This document shows, in pieces, positions 17,489-27,769 of a stretch of 64,000 nt of DNA. The stretch's first letter is position 1; every line of letters begins with the position of its first letter. The translations under genes and the position numbers were made by a program. This DNA is from HGM04593 sp045631205 (lineage in GTDB: Bacteria > Bacteroidota > Bacteroidia > Bacteroidales > Bacteroidaceae), in NCBI GenBank assembly GCA_045631205.1, contig JAZQUI010000021.1:1-64000 (forward strand), in the 5' to 3' direction. The notes under the pieces are model-generated. The model saw nothing but the letters and a program-made list of their open reading frames with translations. It searched no databases and had not been told where the DNA came from.

Positions 17489-19261
17489 TTAATTTTGACT
17501 AATGGAATCATCTCCGTCAGAAGACTTACAAGATTCGTTCTGTACGAGATTTGAGTTGAAACGGATCTCATCTTTTGCGATAGGCATAAAGAATGCGCTT
17601 ATACGGTTGTAACGACGAACCATCTCTTCCTCTTCAACACCCTGGTTCTTGTTAAGGTATGTAAAGTTAATTACACTTCCGTAGCTCTCACTGCGAGTGT
17701 CGGTCTGCAATGCCATACGTACTATATCGTACCAGCGTTTACCCTCGAAACAGAGTTCCAAAGCACGCTCGTTGCGTACCAAGTCAAGACACTCGGCAGC
17801 AGTCATGCTTTCGGTATAGGTCAACTCGTTGGTGATTTTAGTAGTGTCGGCTCTCCAACGACGGTTGATTGCATTGGTAATATCGAAAGCCTCTTTAATC
17901 GCGGCCTGATCGGCTGTTGAACTTGAAACCAAAGCCTCGGCTTTCATAAGCATAACATCGGTTTTGCGATATACTATCCAATTTGCATCGTAATTGTCGC
18001 CGGGACGATATTCGCGTGAACCGTTTTCATCGACAGGTGTATTCTTTGCAGCATACTTAACTACTGCGTACTCGTCAATCTCCTCGGTTGAAGTCTTTTT
18101 CCAATCAGGGTCGGGGAATGTTGTAAATGCGTATTTACGCAAATCGTCGTCCTCAAACTTCTTGAGGAACTCTTTTGAAACCACCAACTGACCATTCAAC
18201 TTACCCTCGACACCGAATATGGCTGAAATACCGCTACCGTTCTTGGCATGATTGGTATCATCAATCTGGAACTCGAAGATTGACTCACGTGAGTTCTGGT
18301 CACCGAAGATCTGGTTATATACCGCGCTGTAACCATATTTACGAAGTTCTTCAAAATCACCATCGTTCTGCAAGAGGTTATACGCAAATTTCATATCCTC
18401 TTTCTCGGCATACTCTTCCTGGTAAACCTCGTTCATTCTGTCAAGTACTTTCTGGCAGTTCTCTATAGCCATAGCATAGTAATCATCAGATGTATATTCA
18501 CCTGAGTTGCTACCTTCAAGTTCATAATACTTTGCAAATGCAGCACGCCACATATCAACATCGGCCATCATAGCATAAACAGCGTTTGTGGTAATGTATC
18601 CGAGTGAAGTATTGCCGGGGGTTGAAGATTTCAACACCTTTTTGCTGGCAATGGTCAAATCCTCGTATATAGAGTTCAATGCCTCCATAGGTTTTACCTG
18701 GCTGTATGTGGGCAGCTCGGCATCACTCATCACAACCTTGGTTGCGATAGGAATATTGCAGAACGCACGCAACAACATAAAGTGTGCATAGGCACGCAGA
18801 GCTCTCATCTGGCCCTCAGCTACAGCCATCTCTCCAGCTGTAAAGTTGGGGTCGTTGTTTGTAACCTCGGGACCATACTCCAAAACAAGGTTACAATTGC
18901 TTATCGCACTGTAATATGTTGACCAAGCTGCATAGCCGTTATCGTCGTACAAAAGACCTTCCATAAGGAACTTTATATTATCGTTCTGGCTACCCTTAAT
19001 ATAGTCAACAGTCTCGGCACGTGTTTCACCCCACACAAGAGCTTTGCTTATGGCATCGCCGCTACACAATTTAATATAGGCAGTTGCCATCATACCATTT
19101 ACTTCGGCCTCAGTGTGCCAGAAGTCTTCGTGTACCACTACACTAGGAGGTATGATGGTCAAATAATCATCACACGAAGTAACAAACATTCCACTTATAA
19201 GAACTACTGCCAATATAAGCTTTCTATATATATTTTTTATTCTTTCCATAGTATAATTCAT
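17489..19261 (-). CDS. SusD/RagB-family outer-membrane lipoprotein (first cassette)
   Basis: This 590-residue SusD homologue is of normal family length. It shows a lipobox (GMFVTSC, Cys about residue 30), the early motif DDYLTIIPPSVV, the helix RALRAYAHFMLLRAFCNIPI and the late signature LDLVRNERALELCFEGKRWYDIVRMA. It should lid the SusC encoded just upstream, from which it is separated by only 11 bases. ATG 19249 (four codons in) is an alternative start before the same signal peptide. The FAS1 lipoprotein gene of the next cassette follows 64 bases later. Confidence 0.93.
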   Translation of the reverse strand: MNYTMERIKNIYRKLILAVVLISGMFVTSCDDYLTIIPPSVVVHEDFWHTEAEVNGMMATAYIKLCSGDAISKALVWGETRAETVDYIKGSQNDNIKFLMEGLLYDDNGYAAWSTYYSAISNCNLVLEYGPEVTNNDPNFTAGEMAVAEGQMRALRAYAHFMLLRAFCNIPIATKVVMSDAELPTYSQVKPMEALNSIYEDLTIASKKVLKSSTPGNTSLGYITTNAVYAMMADVDMWRAAFAKYYELEGSNSGEYTSDDYYAMAIENCQKVLDRMNEVYQEEYAEKEDMKFAYNLLQNDGDFEELRKYGYSAVYNQIFGDQNSRESIFEFQIDDTNHAKNGSGISAIFGVEGKLNGQLVVSKEFLKKFEDDDLRKYAFTTFPDPDWKKTSTEEIDEYAVVKYAAKNTPVDENGSREYRPGDNYDANWIVYRKTDVMLMKAEALVSSSTADQAAIKEAFDITNAINRRWRADTTKITNELTYTESMTAAECLDLVRNERALELCFEGKRWYDIVRMALQTDTRSESYGSVINFTYLNKNQGVEEEEMVRRYNRISAFFMPIAKDEIRFNSNLVQNESCKSSDGDDSISQN

Positions 19262-19272
19262 CTTTTATATTA

Positions 19273-22200
19273 TCAGAATCCCATAGAAACAGAGATTGTG
19301 TATGAACGGGGGCGGGGAGTCTCAGAGTTATCGTATGCAATACCGTCGCCACCTGAACTGATTTCAGGATCAAGACCTGTATATTTCGACCAGTGAATGA
19401 GGTTGTCGGCCGATGCATAGACAGCAAGACTTCTCAAACCAATTTTCTTAACGAAGTTAGAGTCGAACTGATATGAGAGCTGCAAGTAAGAAAGACGCAA
19501 GTATGAAGCATCCTCTACGTAGCGGTCGCTACCCAAATAGTTGTAAGCCGATGATGAGCCATAAACCGCACGGGGTATTTCGGTGATATCACCCTCTTTA
19601 CGCCAGCGCCAGTTAACGGCAACACTCTGGTTGTTGAAGGTTGACATATTCTCGAAGTTCATACGGGTTGAGTTTACAACATCTACACCATAACGATATG
19701 TAAAGTTGGTTTTGAGTGTCCAGCTCTTGTAACGGAATGAGAAACCGAAACCACCCTGTGCTTTGGGGTTAGAGTTACCAAGATATACAATATCGAGCTG
19801 ATTGATTGTACCGTCCTTATTTACGTCATCATAGATAGCATCACCACCACGGAACTTGTAAGTTGAAGATTTTGTGCTTCTATCATAGAAGAGTGTCATC
19901 TGCTTGGGAGTTCCGTCGGCATTGAACACAACCTGACCGTTTGAATCGTAAACGATGGGACAAGTTCCGTTGCGACCTGCTGACGCCTCGTTAAGAGCCT
20001 TCTGCCAGTTCTTGTAGCTGAAACGGTAAACACCAAGGTAGCGGAAACCGTAGATAGCACCAAAGGGGTTACCTACCTGTACACGACCAAGGTATGTAGA
20101 GTTTCTGGGATAATCGTAGTTTTCGTTACGTGCATCAAGGTAAGCCTCTTCCATCTCCAAAATCTCGTTGTAGTTGTTACCGATGTTAAAGTACATACTT
20201 ACCGAGAAGTCTTTGAAAAGTTTGAATGAAGCTGTATTCAAGTTCAACTCCCAACCTGAGTTACGCATTGTACCGGAGTTCTTGTAAGCAAGTGAACTGT
20301 AACCACTTGTTGAAGGAATTCTATAGTTTGATACCAACTGGTCGTATGTGGTTGCAATATAGTAGTTGAACGAACCCGAAATCTTACCATCAAAGAAACC
20401 GAAGTCAGAACCGATGTTCCACTCACGCTTGTCAGATGTTGTAAGGGCTGTCAAACGGATGTTATCCATCTGATAACCTCCCATACCGTTATATTTCTGA
20501 CCGGTTGAAGAGTAGGTGTTAAATGTTTTGTTCTCACCGGGAGCGTGACCGTCCATACCGAAACCGGGACGGATAGAGAGCATTGAGATTACAGGTTTGG
20601 TCCACTGCATCCAAGGCTCATCGCTGACATTCCAACGACCAGACACCGCAGGGAATACAACCCACTTGTTATCGTCACCCATAGAGGTCAAACCCTCGCC
20701 ACGCAACGACAGACGGAGCATATACTTGGATTTGTATGAATAGTGAGCATCATACACAAAGCTGATGCTGCGTGATTCCGATTTATAAGAGCTTGCGCTA
20801 CCCAATTTCGCACCAATAGTAGCATTGGTGATGTTACCGGTAGGCAAACCTTTAGATGTAGAACTCTGGCCATTACTTGTGTTGGTTCTCAACTCGAACT
20901 GACCGGTCATTGTCAAATAGTGGTCTTTGTTGCCCAAATAGGGAGTGAATACAAGGTTGTGACGGGTAGAGAAACCAAGACCCTTGCTGTCGGAAGCAGA
21001 AGACTGGTTAATTACAGAATCGTACCAGTTTGCTTGGGGGTTCAATGAACCGGGAGTATAGTTTCTGTCGGCCGATGTAGAGGCGTTCAAGTTAACCATA
21101 CCACGGTATTTCAACTGTGACTCATTGTCCTCCAATCCCCAAAGATTATACTCGAAAGTAATCTGCGGGTTGATACTATAGTTCTCATACTCACGAGAGT
21201 CGAGATTACCGGCTGCAACGGGGTTCTTCAAGCCCATACCATTTTTCAACTCATTGGTAGCAGTCTCGAGCATATTATAGTACTCGCTGGTATTGTTACC
21301 GTTTTCGTCCTGTTTGTAAATTGACATATTAGGCATCATCTTCTGTGCTGTATAAAGAAGACCGGAGCCGTGGTATTCACGATTTACATAAGAGAACGAG
21401 AAGTCGGCGATAACCTTAATACGCTGTGATACGTAGTAGTCGAGAGCCAAACGAGATGAAAGCTGATTCATCTTCTCACCAATAACCTGACCGGTTTCAC
21501 TTGTATATGAACCAGATACACGGAAAGTAGCTTTCTCACCACCACCATTGAGGTTAAGTGAATATTCGTGACGATAACCGTGTTTCTCGATTGCATCAAC
21601 CCAGTCGGTATTGTTGTTGTAGTTCTCGTATTCGGGGTGGTTGGGGTCGTAGTTCAACTCGGGGATATTAACCGCCTGGTTGTTTCTGTTGAAAAGCGCC
21701 TGCTTCATCATCATGGTGTAGTCATCACCATTCAACAGGTTCAAGCCCTCGGGAGTCCATTTATCCTTGAACTTATAAGTAAAGTTCACGCGAGTGGGAC
21801 CGCGTTTACCACGCTTTGTTTTAATCTTGATTACACCATTGGCACCGGCAGAACCCCAAACGGCACAAGATGCAGCATCTTTAAGTACCTCGATTTCCGC
21901 GATATCTTCGGTGTTAATCATAAGCAACTCGGCGAATTTGTCCTCGGTAGAGTTGGCAAAGTCGAAACCTTCGTTAACCTGGAAGATGTTGTCATCGACA
22001 ACAAGAAGAGGTTGCAATTCAGAGTCGGTACCTTCGAGCATAGATACACCACGGAGACGCATCTGTGTTCCTTTACCTACCGAACCTGAACCCATTACGA
22101 CGTCAAGACCGGCAATCTGTCCTTGGAGTGCCTCGTCAACCGAAGCAAACGAAAGACCCTGCATCTCCTCCATACTGATTTTCTGGGTAGCGTGAGTCAT

Positions 22201-22587
22201 CTCTCGCTCAAGAATGTCGAGACCTCCCGAACGGGTAATCTCCTTCGCCTCAATAACGACGTCTTCGAGCATATTATCCTCCACCATCTTAATATCGAAG
22301 ACGGTGCGGGTACCGATTTTAAGTCTTTGGGGCTTATAACCGATGTAAGAAATCTCCAACTCGTTGGCTGTGTTCTTTACAATCATCGAGAAGTTACCCT
22401 CAAAGTCGGTGACAGTAGCCTCGATAATACGATTGTTCTTGTCACGTTCAGTAACGTTCACCATAATCAGCGGACCCTCAGAGTCGCTGGAGATAGTTCC
22501 CGAAATTCTCGCGCTCTTTTGAGCAAAAGCTGAAACACCGAGAGTGCAACAGAGCGCAAGCAGTAATAAATGTTTTATCTTATTCAT
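19273..22587 (-). CDS. SusC/RagA-family TonB-dependent transporter (first cassette)
   Basis: This 1104-residue TonB-linked importer has a signal peptide (LLLLALCCTLGVSAFAQ), a carboxypeptidase-D regulatory-like domain (ISGTISSDSEGPLIMVNV to about residue 105), the SusC plug signature (EIEVLKDAASCAVWGSAGAN, then GVIKIKTKRGKRG near 240-270) and a long barrel ending YTISVSMGF. I chose ATG 22587 since it begins the signal peptide (MNKIKHLLLL); the longer frame from 22620 adds a basic leader. It follows the large FAS1 gene by 46 bases and precedes its SusD by 11 bases. Only low similarity to the second SusC is visible by eye, so the two cassettes probably bind different ligands or diverged long ago. 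Confidence 0.95.
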   Translation of the reverse strand: MNKIKHLLLLALCCTLGVSAFAQKSARISGTISSDSEGPLIMVNVTERDKNNRIIEATVTDFEGNFSMIVKNTANELEISYIGYKPQRLKIGTRTVFDIKMVEDNMLEDVVIEAKEITRSGGLDILEREMTHATQKISMEEMQGLSFASVDEALQGQIAGLDVVMGSGSVGKGTQMRLRGVSMLEGTDSELQPLLVVDDNIFQVNEGFDFANSTEDKFAELLMINTEDIAEIEVLKDAASCAVWGSAGANGVIKIKTKRGKRGPTRVNFTYKFKDKWTPEGLNLLNGDDYTMMMKQALFNRNNQAVNIPELNYDPNHPEYENYNNNTDWVDAIEKHGYRHEYSLNLNGGGEKATFRVSGSYTSETGQVIGEKMNQLSSRLALDYYVSQRIKVIADFSFSYVNREYHGSGLLYTAQKMMPNMSIYKQDENGNNTSEYYNMLETATNELKNGMGLKNPVAAGNLDSREYENYSINPQITFEYNLWGLEDNESQLKYRGMVNLNASTSADRNYTPGSLNPQANWYDSVINQSSASDSKGLGFSTRHNLVFTPYLGNKDHYLTMTGQFELRTNTSNGQSSTSKGLPTGNITNATIGAKLGSASSYKSESRSISFVYDAHYSYKSKYMLRLSLRGEGLTSMGDDNKWVVFPAVSGRWNVSDEPWMQWTKPVISMLSIRPGFGMDGHAPGENKTFNTYSSTGQKYNGMGGYQMDNIRLTALTTSDKREWNIGSDFGFFDGKISGSFNYYIATTYDQLVSNYRIPSTSGYSSLAYKNSGTMRNSGWELNLNTASFKLFKDFSVSMYFNIGNNYNEILEMEEAYLDARNENYDYPRNSTYLGRVQVGNPFGAIYGFRYLGVYRFSYKNWQKALNEASAGRNGTCPIVYDSNGQVVFNADGTPKQMTLFYDRSTKSSTYKFRGGDAIYDDVNKDGTINQLDIVYLGNSNPKAQGGFGFSFRYKSWTLKTNFTYRYGVDVVNSTRMNFENMSTFNNQSVAVNWRWRKEGDITEIPRAVYGSSSAYNYLGSDRYVEDASYLRLSYLQLSYQFDSNFVKKIGLRSLAVYASADNLIHWSKYTGLDPEISSGGDGIAYDNSETPRPRSYTISVSMGF

Positions 22588-22633
22588 GGTTTGATATATT
22601 TTTCTACGACATTTAATCATTTACCGCATAGAG

Positions 22634-25600
22634 TTATTCAACAACGGGTGCATCTACCACCTTTTTCTCTATAAGAACTTTCTGGTAGCTCTTTCCGTTA
22701 TTCTCATATCTGCGCGCATACACACACTCCTCATATTCACCATTTTCGTTGAGTGTAGTTTCAACATCGGTCACCAAGTTGTATGTGGTTGCATCGGCAT
22801 TCACAGCCTCTTCAACTCTGTAACCTTCTTTTGTTATGAGGATTAACTTTTCGTCACTATCATATACCAATTTCTCGCGAGACAACTTTGTGCAGTCCGA
22901 CTGTTTCTTGGGCTCCATCAAATAACCGGCAACAACATATCTCTTACCATTAGCGGCGTTGAAGCTCTTGTTCACAGCTGCGATAAGGTAATAATTATTG
23001 CCATCGGCCTCGTAAAGACCCTTCATACCGTCAATCAACAATGCTTCGACCTTTGCACCATTGCTTGCAAAACGCAGAACCTTACCGTCATAACCGAAGA
23101 GGTCGCTGAAACATAGTACATTGTCGATGTGGTGAGCAACAGAAGATGAAGAAGAGATTATCGCAAAGGGATAGGGCGATGTCGCACCTCCGGCACCCTT
23201 GAACTCAATATCACGACAGATGATGTTCCATGTCTTGTTCTCCTCACCCTCGGTTGTTATAACATTCACGGTGTTGCCAATACCATCGGTAAGGGTAAGT
23301 GCACCGCCACTCATTGATACTCCAAGAGTTTCATAAGTACCGTTTGAGTTGATATAAGATGTCTCATAAGTTCCATTCAAAGGAATGTTATCAACAAGGA
23401 TTGAGTTATCCTGAATGTGATAACGATAGAAGTTACTCAAAAGACGCATTGCTGATACAGCCTGCTCTTTTGTTCCACCGCCTGTACCCTGGGCACATTT
23501 GTTGATATCCTCCCAGGTGGGAAGACCCATCTCGTCAACGATATATTTCATCGCATCGTTAGAGGGTATATATACTGTATAGTTGTAACCCTTGAAGAAA
23601 GGCACACCATTGAATACACGAGGTTTGTCATTGTAGAACATTGCGTAAGCCTTAACTGTGTCCTCGTCGGCCTTGCCATAGATGCTCTTTACAACATCCT
23701 CAATATTCACACCACCCTCATAATCGCTAGGCAATGCCAAGTTCATGAACTCATAGAAAGGATCTGTGCTCTCGCCTGCCGACTCTTTCAAGTTGATATA
23801 CAGAGTCTTTGTTGCAGGTGTGGGAACACCTGATTTTTTAGAAACCCAAGCTTCACTTCCGTCAGCAGGAATCGTGTTATATGATTTACCGTTAATCTGC
23901 TGGTCAAAAGTCTGTTTGGCAGTAATCTTTGTACCGTTCTCAATCTGCTCACCGCCCTGAAAAATAGGAACTGAGGGATTTGAGAAGTCAACCTTTACTA
24001 CGTTACCACCCTTTGTGAGATAATATTTGTTACCCGATGTAACATCACCTACTATAATAAGGTTGTCGATGAGGTCACTCATACGGTTATACATACGGGT
24101 CTTGAATTTCAAGTCACTGGGAGTTGAAGGAAGTTGCATATTCTCATTTTGTCCGTGGAAGAATTTAAGACCGGCAGCACTTAAGTTAATAACCTCAGTA
24201 CTGTATTTCTCCGAAGTCAAATCAACATCATACTCACCGTTCTCATCAATATCGAACTCGTACTCCTTATAATATAAATAAGGTTGGTTCTGATATGCGG
24301 TTGTCTTGTGGTTTGCATCGTAGTGCAACTCGTGAACGAAAGGTCTGTTGGCAGGTGTTGCACGGTTACGGGCAATACTTGCAGGGTCGTAATAGAGGAA
24401 AGCCTTGTCGTCGGGCAAGAAGAGCGAATAAGTTGCTTTTTTTGCCAAGAGGAAAGAGTTGTAACCAAGCTGTGAGATAATGTTACGCATTATCAACATA
24501 TTGTCGAGAATCAACGAAGGAGCTGAAACCGCTGTATATTTTGTAGGACCGAACACTTGGTTCAATACATATACAACACCGTTATTTGCAATAATACACT
24601 CGGTAACCGCCTCTTTCACGCCCTCGATTTCGTCGTTTGCATCGTCGGTAATTTTATCAAAACTGCTGGGCACTGTCGATACGAATGAAGCCTGCATAAG
24701 GTTGTTAAGCAAAGGAGCAACCAATTTGTCGGGAACGAGATCCAATGCCTCTTTCAAAGACTCCATATCGCTTACAGCAATACCGGGAGCACAAGACTCC
24801 AAGATAATTTTACCGGGGCCGGCTGTGAAATACTCAAACATCGCATCGTCGTCGGGAGCAAGAATCGCACCCATATCGGCCTGCATATTTGTATTTTTGG
24901 GAGCATATTGGTTGAATCCGGGATCGTAAGAAAGAACGTCCTCCTCGAATTCAGGGCCTTGACCTGATTTAAGAATAGCATCGTCAATCGCAATACCGCC
25001 ACCACCTGATACTGTGTAATAACGAAGACGGAAGATACTGTCGGGCAAACCGGTTACACTGTTGAATTCACGTGTCAAAGCATCGTCGTACACGGGAAGA
25101 CAGTAACGGTCGAACAAACGGCTAAGAACCGACAAGTCCTCACGTTTACGAATCTCTGCCGCCATATTTGAAGGGGGAACAAGCACATCGTCCAAACGAT
25201 AGAGATAACCGTTCTTACAGGTGATTGTCATTGTATCGTCCGAGAATCCATCATTTACAACACCGCTGGCCATAACCTTCTTGTCGAATATATAAACCTC
25301 ACCGGTCTTGTAAGTTTTGCTTTGGCCATTCTCCTTACGCATAAGGAAAGATATATCTTCGGCAGTGATACCCTTTCTCTTCAAGAAATCGGGGAGGAAG
25401 TGTATCATCATAGGATCTGTACCGTCCATGGCAATACGCATAGACTCGTCACGCACCTTACCGCGAAGCGCATCCCAATATTTATTGAAAACCGGCATCT
25501 GCTCTGCTTTAACAACGGGAATAGTATCAATAGCTGTGAACGATGTCAAACGACGCATATAAGTACCCTCTGATGTAACATCGGCATTTGACGCCGACAA

Positions 25601-26005
25601 CATATCGAGCAACATAGCATCATCGAGCATTGAGGCTTTGAGCAGAACATTCATCTGCGCAAGTGTCAAATCGGAGAACGATTTAACTCCCCAGTCATTG
25701 TTCTCATAGAAACGCTCAAAAGCCTTGTCGTCGGCAACAAAGATACTTTTGCTACCTGTTTTGTTAAACGTTTCTGTTACGCCCAACTTGTCAATAATGT
25801 TGGCATAGTTGTTGTAAGTATGTCCTGAAGTGTTGCTTCTCAAGAAAGCATAAACACTCTCACCAAGCCACGAAGGCTGATCGCCGTCGTCATAGGTGTA
25901 CTCGTCAAAATGATCTTGACAAGAGTTGAACATACCGCCAACGAGTAGTGCAAACAACGCCAATAGCGATGTTTTGCCAATTTTGCATAAACGGTGCTTT
26001 AACAT
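22634..26005 (-). CDS. Large multi-FAS1 (fasciclin) lipoprotein (first cassette)
   Basis: This 1123-residue lipoprotein has its lipobox at GGMFNSC (Cys29). At least four FAS1-like units are visible from repeats of the first FAS1 box: SIFVADDKAFERFY (about 87-100), AILAPDDDAMFEYF (about 380-393), YSLFLPDDKAFLYYD (about 526-540) and YTVYIPSNDAMKYI (about 815-830). Second-box partners include NNGVVYVLNQVFG (about 474-486) and HHIDNVLCFSDLFG. It is the first gene of the six-gene operon, directly behind a Bacteroidales-type promoter. It may act as a surface binding or adhesion factor that feeds the SusCD pair. No catalytic domain is seen. The biochemical ligand is unknown. Confidence 0.82.
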   Translation of the reverse strand: MLKHRLCKIGKTSLLALFALLVGGMFNSCQDHFDEYTYDDGDQPSWLGESVYAFLRSNTSGHTYNNYANIIDKLGVTETFNKTGSKSIFVADDKAFERFYENNDWGVKSFSDLTLAQMNVLLKASMLDDAMLLDMLSASNADVTSEGTYMRRLTSFTAIDTIPVVKAEQMPVFNKYWDALRGKVRDESMRIAMDGTDPMMIHFLPDFLKRKGITAEDISFLMRKENGQSKTYKTGEVYIFDKKVMASGVVNDGFSDDTMTITCKNGYLYRLDDVLVPPSNMAAEIRKREDLSVLSRLFDRYCLPVYDDALTREFNSVTGLPDSIFRLRYYTVSGGGGIAIDDAILKSGQGPEFEEDVLSYDPGFNQYAPKNTNMQADMGAILAPDDDAMFEYFTAGPGKIILESCAPGIAVSDMESLKEALDLVPDKLVAPLLNNLMQASFVSTVPSSFDKITDDANDEIEGVKEAVTECIIANNGVVYVLNQVFGPTKYTAVSAPSLILDNMLIMRNIISQLGYNSFLLAKKATYSLFLPDDKAFLYYDPASIARNRATPANRPFVHELHYDANHKTTAYQNQPYLYYKEYEFDIDENGEYDVDLTSEKYSTEVINLSAAGLKFFHGQNENMQLPSTPSDLKFKTRMYNRMSDLIDNLIIVGDVTSGNKYYLTKGGNVVKVDFSNPSVPIFQGGEQIENGTKITAKQTFDQQINGKSYNTIPADGSEAWVSKKSGVPTPATKTLYINLKESAGESTDPFYEFMNLALPSDYEGGVNIEDVVKSIYGKADEDTVKAYAMFYNDKPRVFNGVPFFKGYNYTVYIPSNDAMKYIVDEMGLPTWEDINKCAQGTGGGTKEQAVSAMRLLSNFYRYHIQDNSILVDNIPLNGTYETSYINSNGTYETLGVSMSGGALTLTDGIGNTVNVITTEGEENKTWNIICRDIEFKGAGGATSPYPFAIISSSSSVAHHIDNVLCFSDLFGYDGKVLRFASNGAKVEALLIDGMKGLYEADGNNYYLIAAVNKSFNAANGKRYVVAGYLMEPKKQSDCTKLSREKLVYDSDEKLILITKEGYRVEEAVNADATTYNLVTDVETTLNENGEYEECVYARRYENNGKSYQKVLIEKKVVDAPVVE

Positions 26006-26086
26006 AAGTACTATTTTTATTAATTATATTTTTTTTGTTTTTCTCGCTTTATTCCAAAATGGCACAATGAGCCACTATGTAACGTG

Positions 26087-26094
26087 CAAAAATA
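26087..26094 (-). promoter_or_regulatory. -7 element of the FAS1-SusCD operon
   Basis: On the minus strand TATTTTTG followed by CACG fits the TAnnTTTG -7 consensus. It would give a leader of roughly 75 bases before the FAS1 gene at 26005. No exact TTTG -33 box stands at the usual distance. The AT-rich stretch 26006-26244 holds no gene. Confidence 0.55.
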
Positions 26095-26244
26095 AGACTT
26101 TTCAATAAATATTCGCATAATTCTTATTATTTTTTGCTGTTTATCGCACTTTTTTTTGAATAAAAACAAAAATTCCGCCAAATCCCTGCTCGCACGCAGT
26201 TTTTCGGCGGAAATTCCGTTTTTAAATTATTTAACAATCAAATG

Positions 26245-27762
26245 TTAATTTTTACTACCAAGAGAGATATATTTAACATTAACCGGATCGCCTTTTATAA
26301 CATCGGCAAACTCGGTTGGCTTAATAGTTACAGGCTCTACCATAAATTCAGGCACGTTGTACGAACGGTCGAAAAAGTCGTAGAAAGCAGGGTTCTCCTG
26401 TGGCAGCAGGAAGGCTTTTTCGGCACGACCGTCGTTGTCGATGTGCGCTATATATAGCCTGCTGTAATTTGTATCGTCGCGACGACTTGCAAAAAGAATC
26501 CAGCGGCTTGTACTGCTCCACGAGTGATAACTCTCGGCATATGAAGAGTTCGCCGCCTCCAAGGGCCAATAATCGCCTGTTTCAAGATTAAGGATATAGA
26601 GGTCGGCATCGTGGTGCCATATATGGAAACAACCATATTCGGCCATAGCAAAGAGCAGATATTTGCCCGAAGGAGAAACACGTGGAAAGGTGGCACTCTT
26701 GCCCAAACGAGCTGCATTGAAAACGGTATCAGCACGGCCGAACTCACCGGTTTCAGGATTCCAACAACGACGCAGAATGCTGTATTTTACATCTTTGTAA
26801 CCTCTGATTTCAGCTTCCACCGCTGTTTTGGTGCCGGTACGGTCGGGAAAATCGGAAGAGCAATAATAGAGTGTACGACCGTCGGGCGACCACCAGGGGA
26901 ACACTTCGAGTTTGGTGGTATCATTCGCAACATTTGTTACGGTAAGGTTTGCCGGATTGAAAAGTATCACATCGCTGGCAACATCCTGCACCTCCACCTT
27001 ATTCGAGTTTCTTGTGTGGAATATCTGACCTGTCTTGTTCACCGAATAAGCAACGACATCGTAAACGGGATTGAAGGCTGGATAGACACCTGCCGAAAGG
27101 GTTGAATCGGTAGTCATATTCACCTTGAACATCTTACCATTGTGTACGAACAACGTACCGCCTTTATACTGGCGTACGTGGAACTGCATGTTGTCGGTAC
27201 GATAATTCTTATAGGCGTGGCAATTTATACACTGTCCATCGGGCTCTTTCGTCACCAGCATATTATTGTAAATAATATCCTCGTCATAAGTGGACATATT
27301 GCGCTGGCTTATACTCAAACGCTCATATGCCACATAAGAGGGAGGTATCAGACGATACGAAATATAAGGATCAATGGTATCGGGCGACACATTGATGGTG
27401 AATGGGGCATAACCGCGCCATTTACCTTTGAGCGAAGCAAATACCTCAACCTTCACACTGCCACCAACTGCTTCTGCAAGCAGTTTTCTCCAAGAATCGA
27501 TGGATGGAACAACATCGCTCCCGCCAAGAACAAGCTCCACCCCACCGGCCGACAAACGGGTGACAAAACCATCACCGTTTTCCTTTATGGAAAAGGCAAG
27601 CGGAGCAATGTTTACCGGTATGGTTGTTCCGGTATAATCGGGGTATATGACGGGAGCAGCCTCTATCATCATATACTTTTCGGGCACTGTCGGAGTACAC
27701 GCTGCTACAAACATCAGCAACGCCGACAGGCAAGCACTTATGGTTATATTTTTTATCTGCAT
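26245..27762 (-). CDS. Lipoprotein with one c-type heme motif and a PD40/TolB-like propeller
   Basis: The 505-residue protein has a lipobox ending VAAC (Cys22). After a beta-rich N-terminal region comes QCINCHAYKN: C178, C181 and H182 form a CxxCH heme c attachment site. From about 230 to the end are propeller-like repeats of the PD40/TolB type (AYSVNKTGQIFHTRN, WWSPDGRTLYYCSSD, PRVSPSGKYLLFAMAEYG, WSSTSRWILFASRRDD). This suggests an envelope redox or sensing protein. The start is taken at ATG 27762, just before the signal peptide, since the longer frame overlaps the upstream gene heavily. It lies seven bases after the DUF6057-like gene and is probably co-translated with it. The reaction is unknown. 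Confidence 0.8.
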   Translation of the reverse strand: MQIKNITISACLSALLMFVAACTPTVPEKYMMIEAAPVIYPDYTGTTIPVNIAPLAFSIKENGDGFVTRLSAGGVELVLGGSDVVPSIDSWRKLLAEAVGGSVKVEVFASLKGKWRGYAPFTINVSPDTIDPYISYRLIPPSYVAYERLSISQRNMSTYDEDIIYNNMLVTKEPDGQCINCHAYKNYRTDNMQFHVRQYKGGTLFVHNGKMFKVNMTTDSTLSAGVYPAFNPVYDVVAYSVNKTGQIFHTRNSNKVEVQDVASDVILFNPANLTVTNVANDTTKLEVFPWWSPDGRTLYYCSSDFPDRTGTKTAVEAEIRGYKDVKYSILRRCWNPETGEFGRADTVFNAARLGKSATFPRVSPSGKYLLFAMAEYGCFHIWHHDADLYILNLETGDYWPLEAANSSYAESYHSWSSTSRWILFASRRDDTNYSRLYIAHIDNDGRAEKAFLLPQENPAFYDFFDRSYNVPEFMVEPVTIKPTEFADVIKGDPVNVKYISLGSKN

Positions 27763-27769
27763 ATTATTA

